Shown one piece after another: positions 42,326-50,984 of a stretch of DNA of 64,000 bases. The notes below the pieces were generated by a model that saw nothing but the letters and a program-made list of their open reading frames with translations, did no database searches and was not told the origin of the DNA. The stretch is from Galeopsis tetrahit. Taxonomy: Eukaryota > Streptophyta > Magnoliopsida > Lamiales > Lamiaceae. Positions within the stretch are counted from its first letter, which is position 1. Each line of letters starts with the position of its first letter. The stretch covers positions 18,789,195 to 18,853,194 of the forward strand of contig OY776126.1 in the NCBI GenBank assembly GCA_963675135.1, in the 5' to 3' direction. The position numbers were made by a program, and so were the translations under genes.

Positions 42326-42400
42326 TGTGAAGAGGATTTATTTGTGCGGCAGGTGAGCTTTATTTGTAGGGTTTTAATGTGATAACCCGCTCTGGTACCA

Positions 42401-42603
42401 TAAAGAAAAGAGTGCCGCTTAATTTATTTCTCATTTACAGAAAGCATAATTTATACAAAGTTTTTTAATACAAGATCCCATATTCACGGGAGTGATAAAA
42501 GCTAAATAAAAGCAAATAAATCAATCAGTACAAATTACAATCAAAATTAGGGGAAGACTAAATATTTCCATGTATTTAAAATGATTTGAATCGATTCCCT
42601 TTA
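42401..42603 (-). repeat. 5' LTR of the small copia (203 bp)
   Basis: On the minus strand it ends CTTTA, immediately followed by the tRNA-iMet-type primer binding site. Confidence 0.93.
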
Positions 42604-43021
42604 TTAAAACTTCGAGCTTGTGAAGAAGAAGTAGAAGGTGGAATTTCGGTTGAGGGCGTCGAAGGTGGTGGATACTCAGTTGCACTTTCTTGAGTTGGAT
42701 CACGTTCAACCTCTTCTTCATCATCATCATCGGTGGCAATTTCGTTCATGTGGTCGATGATATCGTCACCAAGAATTCTACGCATATGTTGATCTTCTTC
42801 ATCGACGTCGTTGAACAATGGAACGCGTCTTCGTCGAGGTTGTTGTGAAGAAGATACGATAGCCTTTCCTCTTGAAGAAGACATATTAGTAAATTGAGAT
42901 TTGAGAGAATTAGAGAAAAGAAAAATTTGAGAAGACTTGTGTAATTGTGTTGAGAGAATTGAGAATTTGAGATAATAAGAATTAAGAGAGAATAGAGAAT
43001 TGGGATAAGAGATGAGATTGA

Positions 43022-43534
43022 GAGTTGAGGACTTGAGGTGTGAAAAATGAGAAGAGAAAATGGGGTATTTATAGGTGAAAAATGGGATATTTTCGGATTT
43101 AAAAAAAAAAAAAATTCGGCCAAACCGCCGGTTACAACCGGACCGGCGGTTAACCGACGGTTAACCGACTGCCAGATCAATCGTAGCCGTTGAGATTCAA
43201 CGGTCAGATGATCTGGACCGTTGATCTCCAACGGCTAGAAAATTCAAATTTGGGGAAACCGGGCCAAACCGGCGGTTAACCGCCGGTTATTACCGTTGTA
43301 TTTTTTATTTTTTTTTAATTTAAAAACGCTTTTAATCTGGACCGTTGAGATTCAAACGGTCAACAGATCTGGACCGTTGAATCACCAACGGTCAGATTTT
43401 TGAATAATTAACCGGCGGTTTAACCGCCCGGTTTGGCCGAATTTTTTTTTTTTTTTTTTTTAAATCCGAAAATGCCCAATTTTTCACCTATAAATACCCC
43501 ATTTTCTCTTCTCATTTTTCACACCTCAACTCTC
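43022..43534. repeat. Inverted repeat with mirrored promoters between the two hAT genes
   Basis: Arms 43022-43133 and 43422-43534 are close inverted copies. Each contains a run of GAGAAG, a TATAAATA box (minus at 43066-43073, plus at 43489-43496), a CGGATTT-polyA stretch and a GCCAAACCG segment. The left arm has an extra ACTTGAGG. Between the arms are AACCGCCGGTT motifs (43122-43160, 43265-43290, 43410-43430) and two blocks built on CTGGACCGTTGA / TCAACGG (about 43172-43240 and 43335-43400). It is a bidirectional promoter with the element's binding motifs at its centre. Confidence 0.88.
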
Positions 43535-43599
43535 TTATAAGTTATAACTTATATCAATTATCTATTTCTCTCTTATTCTCTCAAAAGACTCTCTTTCAA

Positions 43600-43902
43600 A
43601 TGGCAACCCAAGGATCATCCGGAGTTACAAACGGTCAACGTGAGTTACGTGATGAAGAAGAAGTCAATCAACCGTCGCCTCGAATTCAACCAAACTTTCA
43701 CCCTCCTCACTCCAATTTGCTAAATCACTTTCACGTGAGTGATACAAATCCAATAGACAATTCACGTGAAGTTTGTTGCAAGTATTGCCAAAAAAAATAT
43801 AAATTTAAGCGCGGTGGAGGATACGGAGTTTTCAAGTCACACATTGAAAAAGTTCATCCGGAGGCATTGGGTCCATTGGGACTTCCCCCTCGATTCTACT
43901 AA
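43600..43902 (+). CDS. Stand-alone BED-type zinc finger protein of the hAT, 100 aa
   Basis: Starts at ATG 43600, 104 bp downstream of TATAAATA on the right arm of the inverted repeat. The N-terminal half is polar and Pro-rich. The C-terminal half has a BED-like finger: CCKYCQKKYKFKRGGGYG, then FKSHIEKVHP, a clear relative of the transposase finger (HCNYCPKEYKFKKGGGYG). It stops after PPRFY and no catalytic domain follows before the right end of the transposon at 44242. A protein that keeps the DNA-binding finger without the nuclease could compete with or assist the transposase at the AACCGCCGGTT sites; this role is inferred. Alternatively it is the decayed first part of a second transposase gene. 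Confidence 0.75.
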   Translation: MATQGSSGVTNGQRELRDEEEVNQPSPRIQPNFHPPHSNLLNHFHVSDTNPIDNSREVCCKYCQKKYKFKRGGGYGVFKSHIEKVHPEALGPLGLPPRFY

Positions 43903-44242
43903 TTAAGTATTAGTAATTTTACTAATTAAGTATTTGAACTTTGAAGTGTTTTAGTTTATTTTTATCTTGTAAGTTGTATTTTGTAAGTTGTAACTTTGTT
44001 GAGTTTGTTTTTTAAGAATTAAGAGTTTAAGACTTAAGTTTAGCCTAAAGTCCTAAACCTAAATGGCTAAATGTTAAATGTTATTTTTTTTAAGTGTATT
44101 AAGTTAAGATTTAAGTGAAATGTTAAGTATTTAATTTATATGTATCTAATTTCAGTATTAAATTTAAATATTTGTATATAAAAATATTAAAAAAATTTAA
44201 AAAAAATAAATAAATAACCGGCGGTTAACCTGCGCCATTCCT
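43903..44242. other. 3' region of the BED gene and right end of the hAT
   Basis: AT-rich DNA with several TTAAGTATT and AAGTTGTA repeats, no coding frame, ending with a single ACCGGCGGTTAACC motif and the terminus TGCGCCATTCCT. Confidence 0.6.
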
Positions 44243-45786
44243 CTTGCCGGCGCCATCAACTATCCTGCGCTCGCGGAGCAATTTAGCTTGTTGAAGCATC
44301 CTGTTCGTTTTTAGGCGATCGACTTCAACGGAGGGAGGAAGATAAGTAACAACCCTTTGGGGAACCACTACTAAAGAGAAAAACGAGAAGTTAGTATCTG
44401 CGAAGAGTAATTTCAAAAAAAAAAAACTTAAACTTAGAAATATTTTGATACCTGGAGGGAACTCCCGAGTGAAGTGATGAGGAGGTACTCTGAGACCTGC
44501 TCGCTCACGCATACACTCCCTGTTCAGAAATCGGCAGGACCTCTCCAGGTAGCGACGATTGAGAACGCAGCAAGTATGGTATTGGAAGATGGGCGTAAGA
44601 CGGTGGTCGGCAGTCTTCTTGCGAACAGTTTCACCTACAAAAGCGAGGAGTTATTCAGTATAGACAAGAACGAGCAGAAATAAAAAGACTTACCGCGAAT
44701 TCTTTGATATTCGGTCTCGATGGGAATGCGAGCAGGGGATCCATCCGGCCTCACTGGACTCTTCCAGTCCCCGGCTACCCACCACCAGTTGGTTTTCCAA
44801 TCTCTAATCTTGTTGGGAACCCCTTCAACCAACTTAAAATTATCACGGCCCCTTACATAATAGTATCCATGGCCTACTTTCCCTCCGGCCTCGGCCGCCT
44901 GAAGGAGATAGTTAATCTCCTTCGGGCTAAGCCATGTGTTCCGACATCCATTCTCGGCCGCCACCAGGCCGAACAGTGTAAGAATGCCGATCAGGTTCGA
45001 CCAACCGTTCGGTAGAATTTGAGAAGGGGCCACGTTTAAAAAGTGTAAGAAGTTTGAGATGTTGGGGTGCAGGGGGAACCTCAGCCCTGCCTCCATCATG
45101 CCGATGTTGACGGCGACCATGCCTTCTGGCGGCTGGTCGGCCCTCTCATCCGGGCGAGGGACAAAAAAGCACACGTCGGCCGGCAGTTGATATTTCTTTC
45201 GGGAATTCTCTAGCTGCGCCGAGGAAACTTTGCTCGCATACTTGCTCGCCTCGTATATTGTTTGAAAAGCTTCTCGATGCGGGCGAGGAACCTCTCGAGG
45301 AGGGTATTCGCTGAAATATTTATAATAGGCCTCCCTCGAGACCTCGTCGCCATCCAAATTTTCCCTACCACTCAAGATATCCCTTATGCTCTCCGCATAT
45401 TGAACGACCTCCTCAAAATCCTCGCGGAGACTCCTCGTCAAGGTCTCCTCAACTTGGGCAGTTTCTATCTGTTCGCCCACCCCTCGATCCAAACCCTGAT
45501 CGCGTAGATCAGAGTCAGTCTCACTGCCACTCTCCTCGGCATCACCCTCCTCGGCATCATTGCCGGCATCGTCCCTATCGGAGTCATCGAGCTCGTCGAC
45601 GTCGACGACCACTGCCTTTCCAAGGTTGCGGACGTTAACATTTATAGGATCAGGGGAGTGGATCCTAGAGTCCGAAGAGGATGCCCTCTCCATCAAGGCT
45701 AAGGCTAGTCGATCAGCCTCGCCGGAATTTGCGGCACCACCATCCAACGGCGGCGAACCACCACCGGAACCACCACTAACATCCAT

Positions 45787-46344
45787 TTTTTCTTAAGAAA
45801 TGGGGGAAAAAGGAGTTTTTAAGAAGAAAATATGTTTGTTTTTACCTTTTTGCCGATCGAAAACCACCCAAAAGTCGCCGGAAAAGCTTGAAGAAGTTGC
45901 TTGGAAGGAGGCTCAAGAAATTCGAAATTTGCAAAGTGAAGAAAGTGATTTGAAGAGGCTTGAAGTCGTATTTATAGGCGAAACTTATGCAGGGACCTAA
46001 ATGCAAAAAACAGGGTCATTTCCGCAATTTTCCCAAAGTTTTGGGGTCATTTCCGAAATCGAGGTCGGAAAGTGACCCCCACGCGCGACCTTTGAGGTCG
46101 ACACGCGCCCCACGCGCTCAAATTTGAATTTTTGGGCGCCAATCACGCTTCTGACACAGGTCACATCATACGTCATCAAAGTGCTTCGGAAAGCATGCTC
46201 GGCGTAGGAAACGAGGCGACCGCCTCCTTTTTACATCATCAAGATTTCAAAGAAGATTTGCCTGTCGAGGACAGATCTGAGAAGACGAGTACACTGCTCG
46301 CCTTACCATTCTACGAATACGAAGTAAGGCGACCAGGGGGCAAA
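45787..46344. other. Gypsy 3' untranslated region and antisense gene promoter
   Basis: Lies between the antisense gene start codon (45786) and the 3' LTR. No TATA box stands out. A polypurine-type tract CCAGGGGGCAAA (46333-46344) abuts the LTR and would prime plus-strand synthesis. Confidence 0.6.
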
Positions 46345-47069
46345 TGTTATACCTAGTCAAATAGGTCAATCTTTGACAAGTCAATCCTAGTCACCAGCTT
46401 ACGTGGCGAGGACCAGTCAACAAAGTCGTGCGACGACTAGTCAACAAGACCAAGAAAATGTAATAGATTTAATGTATTTAATATATTTAAGTGCTCGTCC
46501 AAAGATGTTGGCGAGCATGTGTCTTAGTTAGCTGCTCGCCCAAATGTGTGGCGAGCACTTTCCTATTCTTAGCAAGAGAAGTTAAGTGTTGAAGACTTGG
46601 GAGACAGCATGGAGCGTGGCGACCACACTCCTCGAAGGTCCTCCGGCGACCACCATGGCCCAGCTCCTCGGCATCTCGGCGAGGACGAGCACCTAAGGCG
46701 GTTTAGCATTAAATGCGACATCAAATCACCTTTTCGGGCAGAAGTCAGGTCCAACAAGGGCGTGCCACGTGTAAAGGGCGGGCAGCCCCCAGAAACCACT
46801 ATATAATGCCTAAAAGGGGCTCATTTGTACACAAGTTTCATTATTCCTACAAATCACTCCCAACCCAAGCAATAAACACTCCCAAGCTTGAAAGGCTTTA
46901 GCTTCTCCAAGAAGCTACTTTTGGTGTTCTTCTTTGTTCTTCCTTAGATCATCAAGATCATCAGATAAATACTCCCTAAACGCGTAATAACCCCCGTTTA
47001 ATTATATATGTTTGTATCGTACTAAACACAGTCCACATCCGAGTCAACCCGTTTAAAGTGCATACAACA
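46345..47069 (+). repeat. 3' LTR of the gypsy element
   Basis: 725 bp, same length as the 5' LTR, with about 13 substitutions by eye. The hairpin TGCTCGCC..GGCGAGCA is perfect in this copy, whereas the 5' LTR has A for G in one arm. Confidence 0.95.
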
Positions 47070-47074
47070 CTCAT

Positions 47075-47232
47075 GAGCTTGCCCACATAGGAACTGAAGC
47101 ACCTTTTGAAGAAATCTGGATGGAGGACATCCCTGATTGTTGTAATAGAATAGCTCTAATTGATGTAAAAACTATTCCTATCGTTCATTAATATGAGAAT
47201 TTCATTTGACCGTCAAAAAAAAAAAAAAAAAC
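47075..47232 (+). pseudogene. 3' end of the LINE: RNase H tail, 3' UTR and poly(A)
   Basis: Continues the frame cut at 13381 (ELAHIGTEAPFEEIWMED and on to stop 47189-47191), then a 3' UTR of about 25 bp and a tract of A. It is followed by the LINE's second TSD. Confidence 0.9.
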
Positions 47233-47246
47233 CCAGTGATAAGTTA

Positions 47247-47577
47247 CATGCACAAATTAATGATGGAGCCAAAAAATTTCTATAGATATGAAAGAGATAA
47301 TTTCATTTTACTTTGGCTGAGCATAATCCAGTTTAAATAATTTAAGTATTTACTTTTTTTAATTTATGCTCTAAGTGTTCATTTTTTTGTTTAATATACA
47401 TTTTTTTTGCCATATTTTTTTTTAATTTGCTCGAAATAGAGGAACGAATTGAGATTTCAGCCATATGGTCTAATGTACGCCCTTTTAAGTTTAAAAATTA
47501 ATAATTAAAAAAATTCTAATTAAAATTTCTAAACAAAAATGTAGAAATTAAAATTTTTACAAGGTTGGTCTGCTATG
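47247..47577. other. AT-rich spacer
   Basis: Low-complexity AT-rich DNA; nothing recognised. Confidence 0.5.
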
Positions 47578-47775
47578 GACTCGAGTGCATGTTGTGCACC
47601 CTAGTCCATGTTGCACTTTTCAGTTTACTGACTTACACTTTTTAATTATTAAACTGTATAATAATATTTTTAGTAATAATTGAAAAGTGCAACACCATTT
47701 ACCAAAAAGTGTAAGTCAATAAACTGAAAACTGAAAAGTGCACATGGACTAAGGTGCACAGCGAGTGCATACTAA
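47578..47775. mobile_element. MITE-like inverted repeat of about 200 bp
   Basis: The two halves are inverted copies: left GTGCACCCTAGTCCATG and CACTTTTCAGTTTACTGACT, right the complement of GTGCACCTTAGTCCATG and CACTTTTCAGTTTATTGACT. The centre is AT-rich. A TSD is not clear. Its internal AAAAGTGCAACAC / AAGTGTAAGTCA motifs recur in the tandem array at 57065-57490. Confidence 0.7.
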
Positions 47776-49468
47776 CTTTACCTTTTTACAATTATAAAAA
47801 TCTAAAAATGTGTAAATTAAAAATTCAAAAAATTTCATAATCCGACTACTAACGAGAATACAACGATCGAATTATAGCGAGGATTAAAATTTCTCTCCAG
47901 CACAAGAGATTTTTTGTTAGTACTCCCCTGTCCCCACCCACTTGACTTTGACAAGTTTATCCACATGTTATGAAGTGATACTCTTTTCTATTTTTAATAC
48001 AGTAAGTGACGCTTTTACCTTATATTTATTTTAAATTAGATGGAGTATTAAATATTATTGAGATTGTAAATGTTTCCTACATTTTTTAATTTCACCACAC
48101 TCTTCCAAATTAGTCAGTCTTTAGTCTTTGAATTAAATACAGCAGAGGCAAAAAAAAAAAAAAAAAGCAAAACGTAATAGTATGTAGTACAGGAGCACAG
48201 GTTAAAAATGTTGAAAGAAGTAGGTTTGGATTTTAAATTTTGGTTGGCCCCTAATAATAATAAAAAACTCCTCCCTCAATAAATAGAAACCCACAATGAA
48301 CTAACCTTAGTTATTTCAGGTCTACCGAATATACTCCATTAAATATTCGTCGCTGAAAATAAACATCAACGTATTAATATTTGACTAACCATTCATAATA
48401 CAATACAATAAATTCCTACCATCCAACTAACCCTCCTCAACCAACTGCCCCGATCATATCTAATCCAATTCATTATATTATTGCAAAAATAATGGTCTAT
48501 TTTTTTTTAATAGATTAATAAAACATCATTTATTGTACCTAAAATTTTATTTATAAATTTTAAAATGTACTCTTATTTATTAAATATTATGACAAAAATT
48601 ATTCTTTAAATATGAGTATTTTGAACATTTTACACATTAATAAAGAATATAGACTATTTTTTGACAATTTAAAAAAAATAGAAGACCATCTTTTTTAGAA
48701 TGGAGAGTATAATTGAAACCATTTCTACAATTACAAATACATATATTTTTTATGATAGTTTGAAACCCATTTCTACGATTATAATTTTTTATTAGGTCGT
48801 GCTCTGAACGATGTGTTTAAATTTCAGGTGATTTCAAAATAATTGATTTGAATTTTCTCGTAATTGAATTCACTCATTAATTACAAATTCTTTGTTTGGA
48901 TTTAATGAATTTGTGAGAACAAATTCAATATCATTATTGATAGACAAAATACTCCATTCAGTCGGATTGATTTTTTCACAAAGATTGAAGAAATTGAAAA
49001 AGTAAATTAGACATGTAAAGTTTATGTATAATTCGATTTAAATAAGTGTTATATTTTTCAATATATTTAATACATCTTTTAGAAAAGGGTTTATTGATAA
49101 ATGAATTAAAAAAAAAGTCCAGTTTATATATACCATTGAGACATTCCAAAAAATAAAACAAATCGTTCGAAATTGCAGGGGTAGTTAGATATAGTATTTG
49201 AATACTTAATATTTCTGACCTTAGTGGGTAATTTTAATAATATATTTATGTCTGAGTAGGTGTGTTTGGAAATAATGTATATCCACCGATGATGATAACA
49301 TTTGTACCTTTCCATGGTCCATCCATTTTTTAATGGGATGATGATGAAATACAATCAAATTCTTGAATTATTGCATTGGATAGAATATAAAGTCTATAAT
49401 TTAGTGCCTAAATTGTTTTTTCCAATCAAATAAAAAATCATTCAACTAATATAATGCAATATATAAGT
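47776..49468. other. AT-rich spacer
   Basis: About 1.7 kb with no convincing gene. Near 47920 there is a TACTCCCCTGTCCC end resembling a Stowaway terminus, without an obvious partner. A-rich runs at 48150-48170. Confidence 0.5.
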
Positions 49469-49479
49469 CCTCCTGTCAA

Positions 49480-50099
49480 TTTTTTTTTTTAAGTGGTTAT
49501 AAAGATTAGAATGGTGATACAACAATTACAAACTCAAAATCTTCAAACCGAGATAGATGGCGTCGTTGTTACCTCAAATCGTGAGGAAGTAATAAAACGA
49601 GCGGAAACTTTGTCCGTCAAAGAAGTACAAATCTCCATTTCTTGAATCGAGACACCCGACACTAAGGTATCAATAGATGAAAAAAATTAAAGATAGAAAT
49701 ATAAAGACAAAGAATCATCAAGCGTCAAATTCTTCATTCAAACATCAACAAGTTCCAAAAGAGGGAAAACAGGTACAAAAAAAGAAGTCCCAAAAGGAAG
49801 CAGGCCGCATAAAACGAACAACTATAAATACAGAAAAATAAATAGGATCAACGGAAGACTCACTTGATCAGCCACCGTAGCGCCGTCAGGAAGGATCTAT
49901 CTATTGATCCCAACTAAAATTCTAAAAGAAAACTCCTAACCCCACCCCACTAGATGATCTAGTGACAAAAGAAATAAAACGAGATGGTGGTGGCGCTACA
50001 GGCGATGCGCCGACTTTTTTATATCAGATCGATATATTTATTTTTACCGATCTAAACTTCAAAGAAAAAACTGTGGCGGTGGTGGAGAAATTGATTTAC
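49480..50099 (-). mobile_element. Poly(A) retroposon of unknown type, 620 bp
   Basis: Flanked by an 11-bp direct repeat CCTCCTGTCAA (49469-49479 and 50100-50110). On the minus strand the insert starts with GTAAATCAATTTCTCCACCA and ends in a run of A at 49490-49480, as in LINE-mobilised sequences. It has a GC-richer 5' third with CACCACC and TAGCGCC motifs and a T-rich 3' part; no frame encodes a known protein. It could be a SINE-like element, a non-autonomous LINE derivative or a processed transcript of an unrecognised gene. Confidence 0.7.
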
Positions 50100-50115
50100 C
50101 CTCCTGTCAAATAAA

Positions 50116-50396
50116 TAATACTCCTGCATTACTCCCCGTTCCTCACGGATTGTCCGACACACTTTTTAATAAAATAAAATTAAGTTGTTGGTGACGTAAG
50201 GTAAATGAGAAGTATTTTAGGTGATTTAATGAAATGTAAAGTAAATTTGGTGAGATGTAAAGTAAAATATAATTTTAAATAAAAATGATATTGAAAGGGT
50301 ATTAATTTTGTAGGTATTTTCATATTAAAAGTGTATAAGTAATCTTGAGACCACCCCATAAAAAAAATGTGCAAGTGATCATAGACGGAGAAAGTA
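50116..50396. mobile_element. Degenerate Stowaway-like MITE
   Basis: Left end TACTCCCCGTTCCTCACGG, right end the complement of TACTTTCTCCGTCTATGATC. The repeats match imperfectly and the inside is AT-rich, so this is tentative. Confidence 0.45.
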
Positions 50397-50984
50397 CTTA
50401 TATTTACTCTTTCATCACTCTTTATTTACTTAAATTGTACTTCAATTTATTTATAAACAATCATTTTATTTATACTTTATCATACTCCCATTTATTTAAT
50501 TTATATATAAATTAATTAATATTTATTAAAATCGATATAAATAGAGAAATACTGTAATTTTTAAAAATGATGCGTTTTCAATAAAAAGAATTATCCAGGA
50601 ACTCAAAACGACACTATGAAATTAAATATTACTCTTTCAGTGATTTTACTTTGAATGGTTTGACTTATCCATTACAAACTTTTCTTAAATTCTTGAACCA
50701 CTAAACTTCTAATTTGTAATTATGGGATATGGTGATAATTTTTTTTATTAAATTAAAAAAAGAGAAAATTTGTACCACGTGTAACTGGTCCATACAAAAA
50801 ATGAAGAATTTGCCAAAATAAAAAAAAATGTAAAAAATAAACAAATTTTTTGGACGCTATATATAAATGATTATCCTCTGACTTTGCTATTAAAAAATTA
50901 GTCAACTTGTTAATCTACTCCTCAAATCGCAGAAGAAAATAGGAAATACAATTCGCCGGGAAATTACGTCAGATTCCGGCAACC
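50397..50984. other. AT-rich spacer and VAP-like gene promoter
   Basis: TATATATAAA at 50858-50867 is the best TATA box, 118 bp upstream of the ATG at 50985. The remainder shows nothing recognisable. Confidence 0.5.

Larger units (their letters stand above)
37775..42603 (-). mobile_element. Small Ty1/copia retrotransposon with TA..TA LTR ends
   Basis: Two 203-bp LTRs (37775-37977 and 42401-42603) with a 5-bp TSD TTAAA (37770-37774 and 42604-42608). The LTRs begin and end TAAAG..CTTTA rather than TG..CA. The boundary is fixed independently by the primer binding site TGGTACCAGAGC (minus, 42389-42400), which adjoins the LTR exactly, and by the polypurine tract (37978-37991). gag-pol is one frame with one stop. 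By eye the LTRs differ at two positions. It is the youngest layer at this place because it lies inside the hAT. Confidence 0.93.
35810..42884 (-). pseudogene. hAT transposase with BED zinc finger, 746 codons, interrupted by a copia
   Basis: Coding parts are 42884-42604 and 37769-35810; the copia at 37775-42603 entered with a TTAAA duplication. Without the copia and one TTAAA copy the sum is 2241 nt, an open frame of 746 codons. The N-terminus is acidic and Ser-rich. Directly after the insertion point comes the BED finger (HCNYCPKEYKFKKGGGYG, then FKLHLENHHP). The RNase H-like core has SICSDIGS and the second Asp in IGFDNASANN. The C-terminus has the hAT dimerisation domain (LAAPASTVAVEQAFSVGG), then an acidic tail. 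The protein would bind the element ends and cut them out. No other lesion is seen. Confidence 0.9.
35059..44242 (-). mobile_element. Autonomous-type hAT transposon with two divergent genes, split by a copia
   Basis: Left end TAGACATGTGCA (35059), right end the complement of AGGAATGGCGCA (to 44242). The 8-bp target site CTTGCGGC (35051-35058) is matched on the right by CTTGCCGGC with one extra base (44243-44251). Subterminal AACCGCCGGTT repeats fill 35070-35215 at the left; the right end has only one or two. The element encodes a BED-type hAT transposase (minus) and a stand-alone BED zinc finger (plus), separated by a large inverted repeat. It is about 4.35 kb without the copia at 37775-42603. 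It lies in an exon of the gypsy antisense gene. Confidence 0.85.
34001..45786 (-). pseudogene. Antisense spliced gene of the gypsy element, Transposase_28-like, 793 codons, split by the hAT
   Basis: Opposite to gag-pol. Exons: 45786-44694, 44634-44452, 44370 to the hAT at 44243, then 35050-35042, and 34970-34001. All introns are GT-AG. Counting one copy of the hAT target site without its extra base, the exons sum to 2382 nt, an exact 793 codons plus stop. Exon 1 is acidic, followed by a region like PF04195 (Transposase_28, putative gypsy-type transposon): FLHFLNVAPSQILPNGWSNL and FKLVEGVPNKIRDWKTNWWW. The last exon has a long coiled coil. Antisense or extra genes occur in Tat-clade elements such as Grande; function unknown. 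Apart from the hAT, the gene looks intact. Confidence 0.82.
13382..47069 (+). mobile_element. Tat-like Ty3/gypsy LTR retrotransposon with three nested insertions
   Basis: Two 725-bp LTRs (13382-14106 and 46345-47069), TG..CA ends and a perfect 5-bp TSD CTCAT (13377-13381 and 47070-47074) delimit the element. Without the SIRE-like copia (16170-29124) and the hAT (35059-44242, itself with a copia) it would be about 11.5 kb. It carries gag-pol on the plus strand with two RNase H domains (the second of the archaeal type that marks the Tat clade), a 35-bp tandem array after pol, and a spliced antisense gene with a Transposase_28-like domain. By eye the LTRs differ at about 13 positions. Confidence 0.93.
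7264..47232 (+). mobile_element. L1-type LINE, split by a 33.7-kb gypsy insertion
   Basis: The LINE runs from 7264 to 13381 and resumes at 47075-47232, about 6.28 kb without the insert. It is flanked by a 14-bp TSD CCAGTGATAAGTTA (7250-7263 and 47233-47246) and ends in a run of A (about 47217-47231), as expected for target-primed reverse transcription. It keeps a 5' UTR of about 420 bp, ORF1 with a zinc knuckle, ORF2 with endonuclease and reverse transcriptase, and a terminal RNase H, so it looks full length. It is the oldest layer of the nest because everything up to 47069 is inside it. Confidence 0.93.

Noticed and set aside
43600..43902. BED ORF as an independent host gene
   Set aside because: It lies between the hAT's own promoter and right terminus and its finger matches the element's transposase, so it belongs to the transposon.
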